From NCBI RefSeq assembly GCF_024298965.1, contig NZ_CP085193.1, positions 7,936,001 through 8,000,000 on the forward strand: DNA of 64,000 nucleotides, given 5' to 3'. Below are positions 26,219 through 34,440 of this stretch, one piece after another (position 1 is the stretch's first letter; every line of letters starts with the position of its first letter). A program made the position numbers and the translations under genes. Origin of the DNA: Streptomyces rapamycinicus NRRL 5491. Its GTDB lineage: Bacteria > Actinomycetota > Actinomycetes > Streptomycetales > Streptomycetaceae. The notes beneath the pieces were generated by a model, which had not been told where the DNA came from, ran no database searches, and was given only the letters and a program-made list of their open reading frames with translations.

Positions 26219-26491
26219 GGCGGCGGCACCGCCCTGGACCCGCAGGTCGTGGCCCAGTTGCTGGTACGGCGGCACAGCGATCCGCTGGACCGGCTGACCT
26301 CGCGCGAGCGGGACGTACTCGAGCTGATGGCGGGCGGGCGGTCGAACGCGGGAATCGCGGGGGCGCTGGTGATCAGCGAGAGCGCGGTGGCCAAGCACAT
26401 CAACTCCATCTTCGGGAAGCTGGACCTGCCGGTCGCCGAGGCGGACCACCGCAGGGTGCTGGCCGTGCTGCGCTTCCTGGGCGTGGGCTGA
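26219..26491 (+). pseudogene. C-terminal fragment of a NarL/LuxR-type response regulator
   Basis: The last 90 residues of a response regulator are intact: GGTALDPQVVAQLL linker, then LTSRERDVLELMAGGRSNAGIAGALV, the LuxR HTH with SESAVAKHINSIFGKLDL, and a normal stop. The receiver domain is missing. The sequence upstream in this frame is non-native, being antisense to the membrane protein. The gene has therefore been cut, with the breakpoint near 26215. No start with a ribosome site precedes it. Confidence 0.7.
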
Positions 26492-26552
26492 GGGGCGCCC
26501 CGAAGGGGCGCGGGGCTGTGCCGATGTGCGGCTCCGTGGCATGGGCGCGAGC

Positions 26553-26799
26553 CGCCTGCGGCGGGCTGTTCCCCTACCCGCCCCTTCCCACGCAGCGTCG
26601 ATTTGCGGCTCCGCCGCGTGGGGGCTCCGCCCCAGACCCCGCTCCTCAATCGCCGGAGGGGCTGATTTCAGCCCGTCAGGGGGCACCTCCCAGCGGTAGC
26701 TGGGGGAGCTTGAGGACACGCCCGAAGGGCGTCCGGGGTCCTGGGGCGAAGCCCCATGGTTCGGGAAGGGGCGGGGAGGGGAACAGCCCGCCGCAGGCG
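26553..26799. repeat. GC-rich intergenic element A with 37-bp inverted ends
   Basis: The left end 26553-26589 (CGCCTGCGGCGGGCTG...) and right end 26763-26799 are inverted copies with one mismatch. Inside is a region shared in inverse orientation with the element at 52 kb (26668-26735), including a short palindrome at 26678-26708. No coding signal is seen. It fills most of the gap between the truncated regulator (+) and a TetR gene (-), both of which end here. Confidence 0.75.
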
Positions 26800-26821
26800 T
26801 ACGCGTACCGGCGGGCACCCC

Positions 26822-27412
26822 CTAGCGGGCCCGCAAACCGTCCAGCAGCAGCTCGCAGACGGCCGCGAAGGCCGGGTCCATGTCCGGGTCCGACCACCGC
26901 GGCGCGAAGACGGGGTCGTGGAACTGCGCCGTCGCGTCCCACAGCGCCCGGCCCGTGGCACGGGCGTCCCGCATCGTGAACTCCCCGCTCGCGATGCCGC
27001 TTTCCACGATCGTGGTGAGCTGGCCGATCATCGTCTCGACATGGCGTGCGGCGATCTCGCTGTTCTCGGTGGCCAGCGCCAGATACGTGGCGAAGAGCTC
27101 CGGATCGACGCCCGCCTTACGGCGCTTGGCGGCGAACAGGGTGAGCAGCCAGTCCTCCAGCCGGTCGGCGGCCGGGCCCTCGGCGCGGGCGATGCGGGAC
27201 AGGCTGTCGTGCTCCTGGTCCAGCCACCGCGCGGTGACCGCCTCGCGCAGCGCCGTCTTGGAGCGGAAGTGGCGGTAGACGCTGCCGTGGCTGACCCCCA
27301 GCGCCCGGGCCACGTCCACCACCGTGGCCTTCGCGGGGCCGTAGCGGCGCAGCACGTCCTCGGTGGCTTCGAGGATGCGGGCGGGCGTCAGGGGGGTCTC
27401 GGGCGGCGGCAT
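26822..27412 (-). CDS. TetR-family regulator
   Basis: 196 residues. HTH: ATEDVLRRYGPAKATVVDVARALGV then SHGSVYRHFRSKTALREAV. The C-terminal domain has the TetR_C pattern FAAKRRKAGVDPELFATYLALATEN. ATG 27412 lies 8 bp downstream of the aldo-keto reductase stop, so the two form an operon. The 12-bp inverted repeat at 28496-28525, upstream of that reductase, is the likely operator, giving feedback control of both genes. The ligand is unknown. Confidence 0.9.
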   Translation of the reverse strand: MPPPETPLTPARILEATEDVLRRYGPAKATVVDVARALGVSHGSVYRHFRSKTALREAVTARWLDQEHDSLSRIARAEGPAADRLEDWLLTLFAAKRRKAGVDPELFATYLALATENSEIAARHVETMIGQLTTIVESGIASGEFTMRDARATGRALWDATAQFHDPVFAPRWSDPDMDPAFAAVCELLLDGLRAR

Positions 27413-27420
27413 CGGGTCCC

Positions 27421-28443
27421 TTACTTCTTCTCGCTGTCGAGGGCGGCCATCTGGGCCTCCGGGTAGCGGTCGCCCGCGGCGGCGTCCGCCGGAACGGCCT
27501 CCTCGATGGCGGCCAGGTCGTCGGCGTCGAGCGTAACGTCAAGCGCGCCCAGGGCCTCGGCCAACTGGTCGCGGCGGCGGGAACCGACGAGCGGGACGAT
27601 GGCGGTGGAGCGCCGGACGCCCTGCGCGAGCACCCACGCGATGGCGATCTGGGCGACGCTGACGCCCTTGGCGTCGGCGATCTTGCGGAGGGCCTCCACG
27701 AGTTCGAGGTTGCGGTCGAGGTTCTCGCCCTGGAACCGCGGGGCCCTGTTGCGGAAGTCCTGGGCGTCCGTGGTGCGCTCCCGGTTCCAGTGGCCGCTGA
27801 TCAGCCCGCGCGAGAGCACTCCGTACGGGGTGATGCCGATGCCCAGCTCACGGCAGACGGGCAGGATCTCGTCCTCGATACCGCGCGCGAGCAGCGAGTA
27901 CTCGATCTGGAGATCCGAGATCGGGGCGACGGCGGCGGCCCGCCGGATGGTCTCGGCGCCCACCTCCGAGAGGCCGATGTGCCGTACGTAGCCCGCCTGT
28001 ACGGCCTCGGCGATGGCCCCGACCGTCTCCTCGACCGGGACGGCCGGGTCGAGGCGGGCGATGCGGTAGATGTCGATGTGGTCGGTGCCCAGCCGCTGGA
28101 GCGAGTACGCGAGGAAGTTCTTGATGGCGGCGGGGCGGCCGTCATGGCCGGTCCAGGCGCCGTCCGGGCCGCGCAGGGCACCGAACTTCACGCTGGTCAG
28201 GGCGCGTTCGCGAGGGGCGGCGGGGGCGGTGCGCAGGGCCTCGCTGATGAGCAGTTCGTTGTGGCCCATGCCGTAGAAGTCGCCGGTGTCGAGCAGGGTG
28301 ATCCCGGCGTCGAGGGCGGCGTGGATGGTGGCGATGGACTCGGCGCGGTCGACGCCGGCGCCGTACATGGCGGACATGCCCATACAGCCGAGGCCGATGG
28401 CGGAGACCTGGGGGCCGGTGGTGCCGAGCTGGCGGTTCTGCAC
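27421..28443 (-). CDS. Aldo/keto reductase
   Basis: A 340-residue NADPH-dependent oxidoreductase with a TIM-barrel fold. [12 protein letters not shown] and [14 protein letters not shown] carry the Asp and Tyr of the catalytic tetrad. LTSVKFGAL takes the position of the Lys strand, and [18 protein letters not shown] replaces the usual His-containing YYxHRxD segment, with Ala in place of the expected His, so the tetrad may be altered. [16 protein letters not shown] is the C-terminal cofactor loop. GTG 28443 has AAGGAG seven bases upstream. It is the first gene of an operon with tetR. Confidence 0.88.
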   Translation of the reverse strand: MQNRQLGTTGPQVSAIGLGCMGMSAMYGAGVDRAESIATIHAALDAGITLLDTGDFYGMGHNELLISEALRTAPAAPRERALTSVKFGALRGPDGAWTGHDGRPAAIKNFLAYSLQRLGTDHIDIYRIARLDPAVPVEETVGAIAEAVQAGYVRHIGLSEVGAETIRRAAAVAPISDLQIEYSLLARGIEDEILPVCRELGIGITPYGVLSRGLISGHWNRERTTDAQDFRNRAPRFQGENLDRNLELVEALRKIADAKGVSVAQIAIAWVLAQGVRRSTAIVPLVGSRRRDQLAEALGALDVTLDADDLAAIEEAVPADAAAGDRYPEAQMAALDSEKK

Positions 28444-28495
28444 GGGGGTGCTCCTTGGAATTCGGGGTGGGGTGCCCAAGAAGAGTTTGGCATGT

Positions 28496-28525
28496 GCGAT
28501 GACAGATTTCAATATCTGTCATCGC
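28496..28525 (-). promoter_or_regulatory. Perfect 12-bp inverted repeat operator upstream of AKR
   Basis: GCGATGACAGAT (28496-28507) and ATCTGTCATCGC (28514-28525) are perfectly complementary across a 6-nt AT-rich spacer. The site lies 53-82 bp upstream of the reductase start, the expected place for a TetR operator. Confidence 0.65.
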
Positions 28526-28614
28526 CTACCAGTCACCCGTCCGGTTGTCCCGCTTGTCCGGCGAGCTGTCCCGCTTGTTCCGCGACCCGTTCCGCGACCT
28601 GTTCCGCGAGCTCC

Positions 28615-30084
28615 TTACGACACCTTGCGCGGCAGCCGCAGGCTCATCAGCACGGTCAGCGCGATCGCCCCCAGCTGGGCCGCGAGCGTGATGACCAGCG
28701 CGTCACCCATGCCCGCCGACGGCCCCAGGGACAGGAAGAGCGTGCCGAGCGTCGCCACGCCCAGCGCCAGCGCCGACTGCTGGGTGGTGACCATCACGCC
28801 GCTCCCCACCCCGGCCCGCTCGTTCGGCACATCGGCCAGCACGATCCGGATCAGCACCGGAAGCTGCAGCCCCTGCCCGAACCCGGCCAGCGCGACCCCC
28901 GGCAGCAGCCCGGCCAGCGACAGATCCGGCCAGTCCCGCCATACGGCCAGCATCAGCAGCGTGATGCCCACCGCCTGGATCAGCCCGCCCGCGGTCACCA
29001 CACGGCTGCCGTACCGGCCCACCAGACGCGGCCCCATCAGCGAGGCCACGAAGAACGTCGTAGCCATCGGCGCCAGCGCCAGCCCGGCCTCCACCGGCCC
29101 GTACCGCAGCCCCTGCTGCAGCGCGACCGCGATGACGAACATGAAGCCGCCGAAGCCGATCGAGAACGGCACCACCATCGCCAGCCCGCGCCGCAGCCCG
29201 GGCAGGGCGAACAGGCTCGGCGGCAGCAGCGGCGTCTTCCCCGCGCGGTCCGCGCGCCGTTCCACGACGTAGAACGCGGCGGCCACGAACGGGAACGCGC
29301 CAAGACCCAGCCAGGTCCACAGCGGCCAGCCCGCCGCCCGCCCCTCGGTCAGCGGCACCATCAGCGTGATCAGCGACAGCGCCAGCAGTACCGTGCCCGG
29401 CACGTCCACCGGCGCGGGCCGCTTCGAGCGGGTCTCGGGGACCGTACGGACCGCGAGAACCAGGCCGATCAGCGCGACCGGCACATTGACCAGGAAGACC
29501 GCGCGCCACCCGGTGCCCGCGATGTCCGCGGCCACCAGTACACCGCCCAGGATCTGCCCCGCGACCATGGACAGACCGGCCGTCGCGCCGTACATGCTGA
29601 GCGCGCGGGCGCGGCGCGAACCGCTGGTCGAGGAGTGGATCGTGGCCAGCACCTGCGGAAGCATCAGCGCGGCCGAGGCGCCCTGCGCCACCCGGGCGCC
29701 CACCAGGCTCCAGGCGTCCGGCGCGAGGCCGCAGGCCAGCGAGGTCAGCCCGAAGGCCGCCATCCCGGCGAGGAAGAGCCGGCGCCGCCCGAAGGTGTCG
29801 CCCAGCCGCCCGCCGAGGACCAGCAGCACCGCGTACGCCACGCCGTATCCGGCGACGACCAGCTCCAGTACGGCCGGACCGGCGTGGAGGTCGTGGTCCA
29901 TGGTGGGCAGGGCCACATTGACGATGAAGAAGTCGATCAGCGGCAGCGCCGCGCCCAGCAACACGGTGAACAGCCCGAGGGGGCTCAGCGCGGGTCCGGC
30001 GGAGGTGTGGGTCCGCCCGGGGGTCGTCGTCGTGCCCGGGGCGGCGGTTCTCGTTCGTATCGTGGATATCTGCGTTTCGGTCAC
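28615..30084 (-). CDS. DHA2-type MFS drug exporter
   Basis: A 489-residue proton antiporter of the EmrB/QacA group with about 14 helices. The motifs LGGRLGDTFGRRRLFLAGM (motif A), RVAQGASAALMLPQVLATI and GQILGGVLVAA (motif C area) are visible. GTG 30084 (MTETQISTIR) is chosen because the protein before it is non-native. It is divergent from a HTH regulator, with CTGGTAC repeats in the shared region. It probably exports a hydrophobic compound. Confidence 0.88.
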   Translation of the reverse strand: MTETQISTIRTRTAAPGTTTTPGRTHTSAGPALSPLGLFTVLLGAALPLIDFFIVNVALPTMDHDLHAGPAVLELVVAGYGVAYAVLLVLGGRLGDTFGRRRLFLAGMAAFGLTSLACGLAPDAWSLVGARVAQGASAALMLPQVLATIHSSTSGSRRARALSMYGATAGLSMVAGQILGGVLVAADIAGTGWRAVFLVNVPVALIGLVLAVRTVPETRSKRPAPVDVPGTVLLALSLITLMVPLTEGRAAGWPLWTWLGLGAFPFVAAAFYVVERRADRAGKTPLLPPSLFALPGLRRGLAMVVPFSIGFGGFMFVIAVALQQGLRYGPVEAGLALAPMATTFFVASLMGPRLVGRYGSRVVTAGGLIQAVGITLLMLAVWRDWPDLSLAGLLPGVALAGFGQGLQLPVLIRIVLADVPNERAGVGSGVMVTTQQSALALGVATLGTLFLSLGPSAGMGDALVITLAAQLGAIALTVLMSLRLPRKVS

Positions 30085-30111
30085 GCTTACGAAGATCCCG
30101 CGTCGCTCAGG

Positions 30112-30140
30112 CTGGTACCAGAGTGTCTTTATCCTGGTAC
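30112..30140. promoter_or_regulatory. Repeated CTGGTAC palindromes between exporter and regulator
   Basis: CTGGTACCAG (30112-30121) is a perfect palindrome, and a further CTGGTAC half site lies at 30134-30140, 22 bp on. GTACCAG and CTGGTAC also pair as an inverted repeat around 12 nt. It is between divergent genes and a likely operator for the regulator at 30186. Confidence 0.5.
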
Positions 30141-30185
30141 AAGAACTACCTGGCAACCGGCTGAGCCCTCAGGCACCCTGGAGCC

Positions 30186-31112
30186 ATGACCACGATGGTG
30201 CAGGACGTGACGACCGGAGCCACGGCCGAGAGCCGGAGCGCGGGGGCCGAGATACGGCGGGGCGAACTGGCCGCGTTCCTGCGCAGCCGCCGGGAGCGGA
30301 TCACGCCCGAACAGGTGGGGCTGCCCCGGGGCCGCCGCCGGCGCACCCCCGGGCTGCGCCGCGAGGAGGTCGCGCAGCTCTCGGCCGTCGGCGTGACCTG
30401 GTACACCTGGCTGGAGCAGGCCCGCGACATCCACGTCTCGGCGCAGGTCCTCGACGCCATCGCCCGCGCGCTGCTCCTGGACCGCAGCGAGCGCGCCCAC
30501 CTGTTCGCCCTCGCGGGGGCCATCGACCCGACCCCGGCGAGCGAGTGCACGGGCATCCCGCAGTCACTGCAGCTCATGCTGGAGCGGCTCGAGCCGTTCC
30601 CCGCCTGCGTCCAGAACAGCCGCTTCGACCTGCTCGCCTACAACCGCAGCTACCGGCTGCTGATGTGCGACCTGGACCAGGTGGCGCCGGAAGACCGCAA
30701 CTGCCTGTGGCTGGCCTTCACCAACGACGAGTGGCGCTCCAGCCTGGTGGACCGGGACGAGACGATCCGGCTGATGGCGGCCAAGTTCCGCGCCGTCATG
30801 GCCGAGCATGTGGCCGAGCCCGCCTGGAAGGCGATCGTGAAGCGGCTGGAGGAGGCCTCGCCGGAGTTCCGGGAGATCTGGGCCCGGCATGAGGTGATCC
30901 GGCCCGGCGACAAGATCAAGGTCTACCGCCAGTCGCGGGTGGGCATCCTCCGGCTGGCCTCCACCAGCCTGTGGACCGGCCCCCAGCAGGGCTCCAAGCT
31001 GCTCACGTACACCCCGGCGGACGTGGAGACGCAGGAGCGGCTGGAGCGGCTGCATGCGCTGGCGCTCGCGGAGGAGGCGGCGACGGCGGAGGCGTCCCCG
31101 GCGACGGTCTGA
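30186..31112 (+). CDS. HTH regulator with MmyB-like ligand-binding domain
   Basis: A 308-residue regulator. The N-terminal XRE-like HTH contains RRRRTPGLRREEVAQLSAVGVTWYTWLEQARDI, diagnostic of the MmyB-type family named after the methylenomycin regulator. The C-terminal PAS-like domain has FDLLAYNRSYRLLM and NCLWLAFTNDEWRS. Such proteins sense small ligands, possibly fatty acids, and control a divergent neighbour, here the MFS exporter. ATG 30186 or 30195 may be used. Element B lies downstream, in the convergent gap. Confidence 0.9.
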   Translation: MTTMVQDVTTGATAESRSAGAEIRRGELAAFLRSRRERITPEQVGLPRGRRRRTPGLRREEVAQLSAVGVTWYTWLEQARDIHVSAQVLDAIARALLLDRSERAHLFALAGAIDPTPASECTGIPQSLQLMLERLEPFPACVQNSRFDLLAYNRSYRLLMCDLDQVAPEDRNCLWLAFTNDEWRSSLVDRDETIRLMAAKFRAVMAEHVAEPAWKAIVKRLEEASPEFREIWARHEVIRPGDKIKVYRQSRVGILRLASTSLWTGPQQGSKLLTYTPADVETQERLERLHALALAEEAATAEASPATV

Positions 31113-31136
31113 TCCGCCGAGTCCGGGGGCGTCCGG

Positions 31137-31426
31137 CGGGGCGGCTTTTTCCCCTCCCCGCCCCTTCCCGTAACCAGAGGCTTCGCCCCTGGACCCGTTA
31201 CCCGGGGCTTCGCCCCCAGACTCCGTAACCCGGGGCTCCGTCCGTTCCGTGGACTCCGGGGTACGGCGAGTGGGCCGTCGCCGTGGAGGGCTGCGCCGGT
31301 GGGCCGACCGTGGTCGGCCCACCGGGTGCGGCGGGCGCCCGCGCACGTTCGGGTCGTCCGGCCCGGGGGCTGGGGCGGAGCCCCGGTTTCGGGAAGGGGC
31401 GGGGAGGGGACAGCCCGCCGTAGGCG
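31137..31426. repeat. GC-rich intergenic element B
   Basis: The left end, GGGGCGGCTTTTTCCCC onwards (31137-31170), and right end (31391-31426) are imperfect inverted copies of the same terminal sequence as element A. The last 95 bp (from about 31331) are nearly identical to 59041-59139 of element E. It lies between two convergent genes. No coding signal is seen. Confidence 0.7.
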
Positions 31427-31460
31427 GCACCGTACGCCGGGTGGCCCCCCCCGCGGCCGA

Positions 31461-32951
31461 CTACGCCTTGGCGCTCGCCGAGGTCTGCCCCGTCGGCTTG
31501 CCCTCCTCGAACAGCGCGGCCGCGTGCCGGGTCGTCTTCTCGGCCCAGTGGCCCGTGGTCACCAGACCCAGCAGCAGGATGACGGCGCCACAGGCGGCGA
31601 TGATCCACCACGCGGGGCGGGCCGCGTCGACGAATGCCGCGGCGGCCGCGGGCGAGGCGGCGTGTCCCATTCCGCCCGCCGCCGCCGACGCGGCGCCCGC
31701 CGCCAGCACCGCGCCGATGACCGCGACGCCGAGCGACTGGCCCACCTGCCGGCTGGTGGAGGCGACGGCCGCGGCGACCCCGGCCTGGGTGCGGGGCATG
31801 CCGGAGACCGCCGTATTGGTGATGGGCGCGTTGACCATGCCGAAGCCGAGGCCGAACAGCACATAGCCGATCAGCAGCCCCACATCGCTGGCCTGGGCGT
31901 CGAAGACGGCGAACAGGACCCCGCTGGCCGTTATGGCCACCCCGGCCACCAGCATCGACGGCCGTGGCCCGCGGGCGCCGACCAGCCGTCCGGACAGCGG
32001 GGCGCAGACGAAGCACATGAACGCCATGGGCAGCATCCACAGCCCGGCGTGCAGCGCGTTGAGCCCGCGCACGTCCTGGAGATAGAGCGTGTTCATGAAG
32101 AGGTAGCCGCCGAGCGCCGCGAAAGCGCACACCGCGACGACCGTCGCCCCGCTGAACGGCGCGCTGTGGAAGAACCGCACATCGATCAGCGGTTCCGCGC
32201 GCCGCCGCTCGTAGTGGATCAGCGTGAGCAGCCCCAGGGCGGCGATCCCCGCGCAGGTGGCGATCAGTGGCGAGTCCCAGCCGCGGTCCGGCGCCTCGAT
32301 GATCGCGTAGGTGAGGGTGCCCAGCACCGCGATGACCAGCAGTTGGCCGATGGGGTCGGCCCGGCGCGGCTTGGGGGCACGCGACTCGGGGACGTATCGG
32401 GCGGTGAGGAGCAGCGCCGCGAGCCCGACCGGAAGGTTTATCCAGAAGATCGAGCGCCAGCCGACGGACTCCACGAGCAGCCCGCCCACGATCGGCCCGG
32501 CCGCCATGCTGATGCCGACGACCCCGCCCCAGGCCCCGATGGCGCGGGCCCGCTCCCTGGGCTCGGTGAAGACGTTGGTGATGATCGACATGGCGACGGG
32601 GTTGAGCATCGAACCGCCGATCGCCTGCACCATGCGGAAGATCACCAGCGCTTCCAGGTTGGGCGCCAGGCTGCACAGCCCCGATCCGAGGGTGAAGATC
32701 ACCAGCCCGGTCTGGAAGGTGCGTTTGCGCCCCACCCGGTCGGCCGTCGACCCCGAGAGCATCAGCAGGGCGGCGAGGACCAGGGTGTAGGCGTCGATGG
32801 TCCACTGCATTCCCGAGACGGAGGCGTGCAGATCACTCCGTATCGAGGGCAGCGCGACATTGAGAACCGTGTTGTCGAGGCTGACGAGCAGCAGACTCAT
32901 GCAGCAAATCGCCAGCACAAGCATGCGCCGCCGATGGCTGAGCTCACGCAT
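31461..32951 (-). CDS. DHA2-type MFS multidrug exporter
   Basis: 496 residues with about 14 helices. LDNTVLNVALPSI (motif D1), LMLSGSTADRVGRKRTFQTG (motif A), RMVQAIGGSMLNP and GIWMAAGP-like GISMAAGPIVGG (motif C) place it in the QacA/EmrB-like family. ATG 32951. A short divergent region separates it from dus. No dedicated regulator is adjacent. Export of toxic or self-made compounds is inferred. Confidence 0.88.
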   Translation of the reverse strand: MRELSHRRRMLVLAICCMSLLLVSLDNTVLNVALPSIRSDLHASVSGMQWTIDAYTLVLAALLMLSGSTADRVGRKRTFQTGLVIFTLGSGLCSLAPNLEALVIFRMVQAIGGSMLNPVAMSIITNVFTEPRERARAIGAWGGVVGISMAAGPIVGGLLVESVGWRSIFWINLPVGLAALLLTARYVPESRAPKPRRADPIGQLLVIAVLGTLTYAIIEAPDRGWDSPLIATCAGIAALGLLTLIHYERRRAEPLIDVRFFHSAPFSGATVVAVCAFAALGGYLFMNTLYLQDVRGLNALHAGLWMLPMAFMCFVCAPLSGRLVGARGPRPSMLVAGVAITASGVLFAVFDAQASDVGLLIGYVLFGLGFGMVNAPITNTAVSGMPRTQAGVAAAVASTSRQVGQSLGVAVIGAVLAAGAASAAAGGMGHAASPAAAAAFVDAARPAWWIIAACGAVILLLGLVTTGHWAEKTTRHAAALFEEGKPTGQTSASAKA

Positions 32952-33079
32952 GGTTGAACGCTACATCGATACCGTCGGTGCGGCGGTCATCACCGCCCTG
33001 TCGATCCCTCTCGCGGGTGCGGGACAATAAGAGATCGGCCCCGCCCTCCCACCGTAGTACGCACGAGGAAGCTGATCCC

Positions 33080-34270
33080 ATGACGCAATCGCCGCAGACG
33101 CCGCACACGGAGCGGACGCAGCTGCGGATCGGACCCCATACGGTCCAGCCGCCGGTCGTTCTGGCACCGATGGCCGGGATCACCAACGCTCCGTTCCGCA
33201 CCCTGTGCAGGGAGTTCTCCGGCGGCAAGGGGTTGTTCGTCAGCGAGATGATCACCACCCGGGCGCTGGTGGAGCGGGACGCCAAGACGATGCGGCTGAT
33301 CCACTTCGACGGCACCGAGAAGCCGCGCTCCATCCAGCTGTACGGGGTGGATCCGGTGACCGTCGGCAAGGCCGTCCAGATGATCGTGGACGAGGACCTC
33401 GCCGACCACATCGACCTCAACTTCGGCTGCCCGGTGCCCAAGGTGACCCGTAAGGGCGGCGGCTCGGCGCTCCCGTACAAGCGGCATCTGCTGCGCTCGA
33501 TCCTGCGCGAGGCCGTGACCGCGGCGGGCCCGCTGCCGGTGACCATGAAGATGCGCAAGGGCATCGACGACGACCACATCACCTATCTCGACGCGGGCCG
33601 GATCGCCGTCGAGGAGGGCGTGACCGCGATCGCACTGCACGGCCGCACCGCGGCCCAGCACTACGGCGGCACCGCCGACTGGGAGGCGATCGCCCGCCTG
33701 AAGGAGGCCGTCCCCGAGATCCCGGTGCTGGGCAACGGCGACATCTGGTCCGCCGACGACGCGGTCCGGATGATGCGGCGGACGGGCTGTGACGGCGTGG
33801 TCGTGGGGCGCGGCTGCCTGGGGCGGCCGTGGCTCTTCGGCGACCTGGTGGCCGCGTTCGAGCCCGGCGACGGGGTGTCGGTGCCCGGCCCCGGCGCGTC
33901 GGGGTACGCGCGGCCGACGCTCAAGGAGGTCGCGGCCGTGATGCGCCGCCACGCCGAGCTGCTCGCCGAGTGGCTGGAGGACGAGGAGCGCGGCGTGATC
34001 GACTTCCGTAAGCACGTCGCCTGGTACACCAAGGGCTTCTCGGTGGGCTCGGAGATGCGCAAGCGGCTGGCGATCACCTCGTCCCTCGCCGAACTGGACG
34101 CCCTGCTGGCCGAGCTGGACCTGGACCAGAAGTGGCCCCCCGGCGCGGACGGCCCGCGCGGCCGCACCTCCGGCCGCAACCGCGTGGTGCTGCCCGACGG
34201 CTGGCTGGACGACCCGTACGACCTCGCGGGTGTCGGCGCGGACGCGGAGCTCGACACCTCGGGCGGCTGA
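33080..34270 (+). CDS. dus: tRNA-dihydrouridine synthase (DusB type)
   Basis: A 396-residue FMN/NADPH enzyme reducing specific uridines in tRNA. VVLAPMAGITNAPFR is the FMN-binding start. IDLNFGCPVPKVTRKGGGSAL contains the catalytic Cys. MKMRKGIDDDH, LHGRTAAQHY and LGNGDIWSADDA follow, and VVGRGCLGRPWLF is the phosphate-binding loop. ATG 33080 has GAGGAA nine bases upstream; the longer frame from 32954 is rejected. The C-terminal part ends RNRVVLPDGWLDDP, common in actinobacteria. Confidence 0.94.
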   Translation: MTQSPQTPHTERTQLRIGPHTVQPPVVLAPMAGITNAPFRTLCREFSGGKGLFVSEMITTRALVERDAKTMRLIHFDGTEKPRSIQLYGVDPVTVGKAVQMIVDEDLADHIDLNFGCPVPKVTRKGGGSALPYKRHLLRSILREAVTAAGPLPVTMKMRKGIDDDHITYLDAGRIAVEEGVTAIALHGRTAAQHYGGTADWEAIARLKEAVPEIPVLGNGDIWSADDAVRMMRRTGCDGVVVGRGCLGRPWLFGDLVAAFEPGDGVSVPGPGASGYARPTLKEVAAVMRRHAELLAEWLEDEERGVIDFRKHVAWYTKGFSVGSEMRKRLAITSSLAELDALLAELDLDQKWPPGADGPRGRTSGRNRVVLPDGWLDDPYDLAGVGADAELDTSGG

Positions 34271-34273
34271 GCC

Positions 34274-34333
34274 GGGTAGAGCGGGGCGTAAGGCGGGTAG
34301 ACCGGGGCGTAAGGCGGGTAAGGGGCATAAGCC
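34274..34333. repeat. Short tandem repeat, 21-bp unit, about three copies
   Basis: Two near-identical 21-bp units starting GGGTAGA (34274-34294, 34295-34315) differ at one base and are followed by an 18-bp degenerate copy. The repeat is directly after dus. No function is evident. Confidence 0.7.
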
Positions 34334-34440
34334 GGGTGGGGCGGCCGCGGGCCCGGTAGTCCGGGGGTCACATGGGGTCATCACCGGTTAAAGTGATGGG
34401 CTCGTGGTCGCGGTGGGATCTGGACGATCTGGGGGGATCG

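Noticed and set aside
25790..26491. Complete 233-residue LuxR-type regulator
   Set aside because: Only the last 90 residues look native; the preceding part is antisense to a membrane protein and lacks a receiver domain.
27790..30189. 799-codon plus-strand open frame
   Set aside because: Opposite to the aldo-keto reductase and MFS genes; composition is His/Gln/Arg-rich and non-native.
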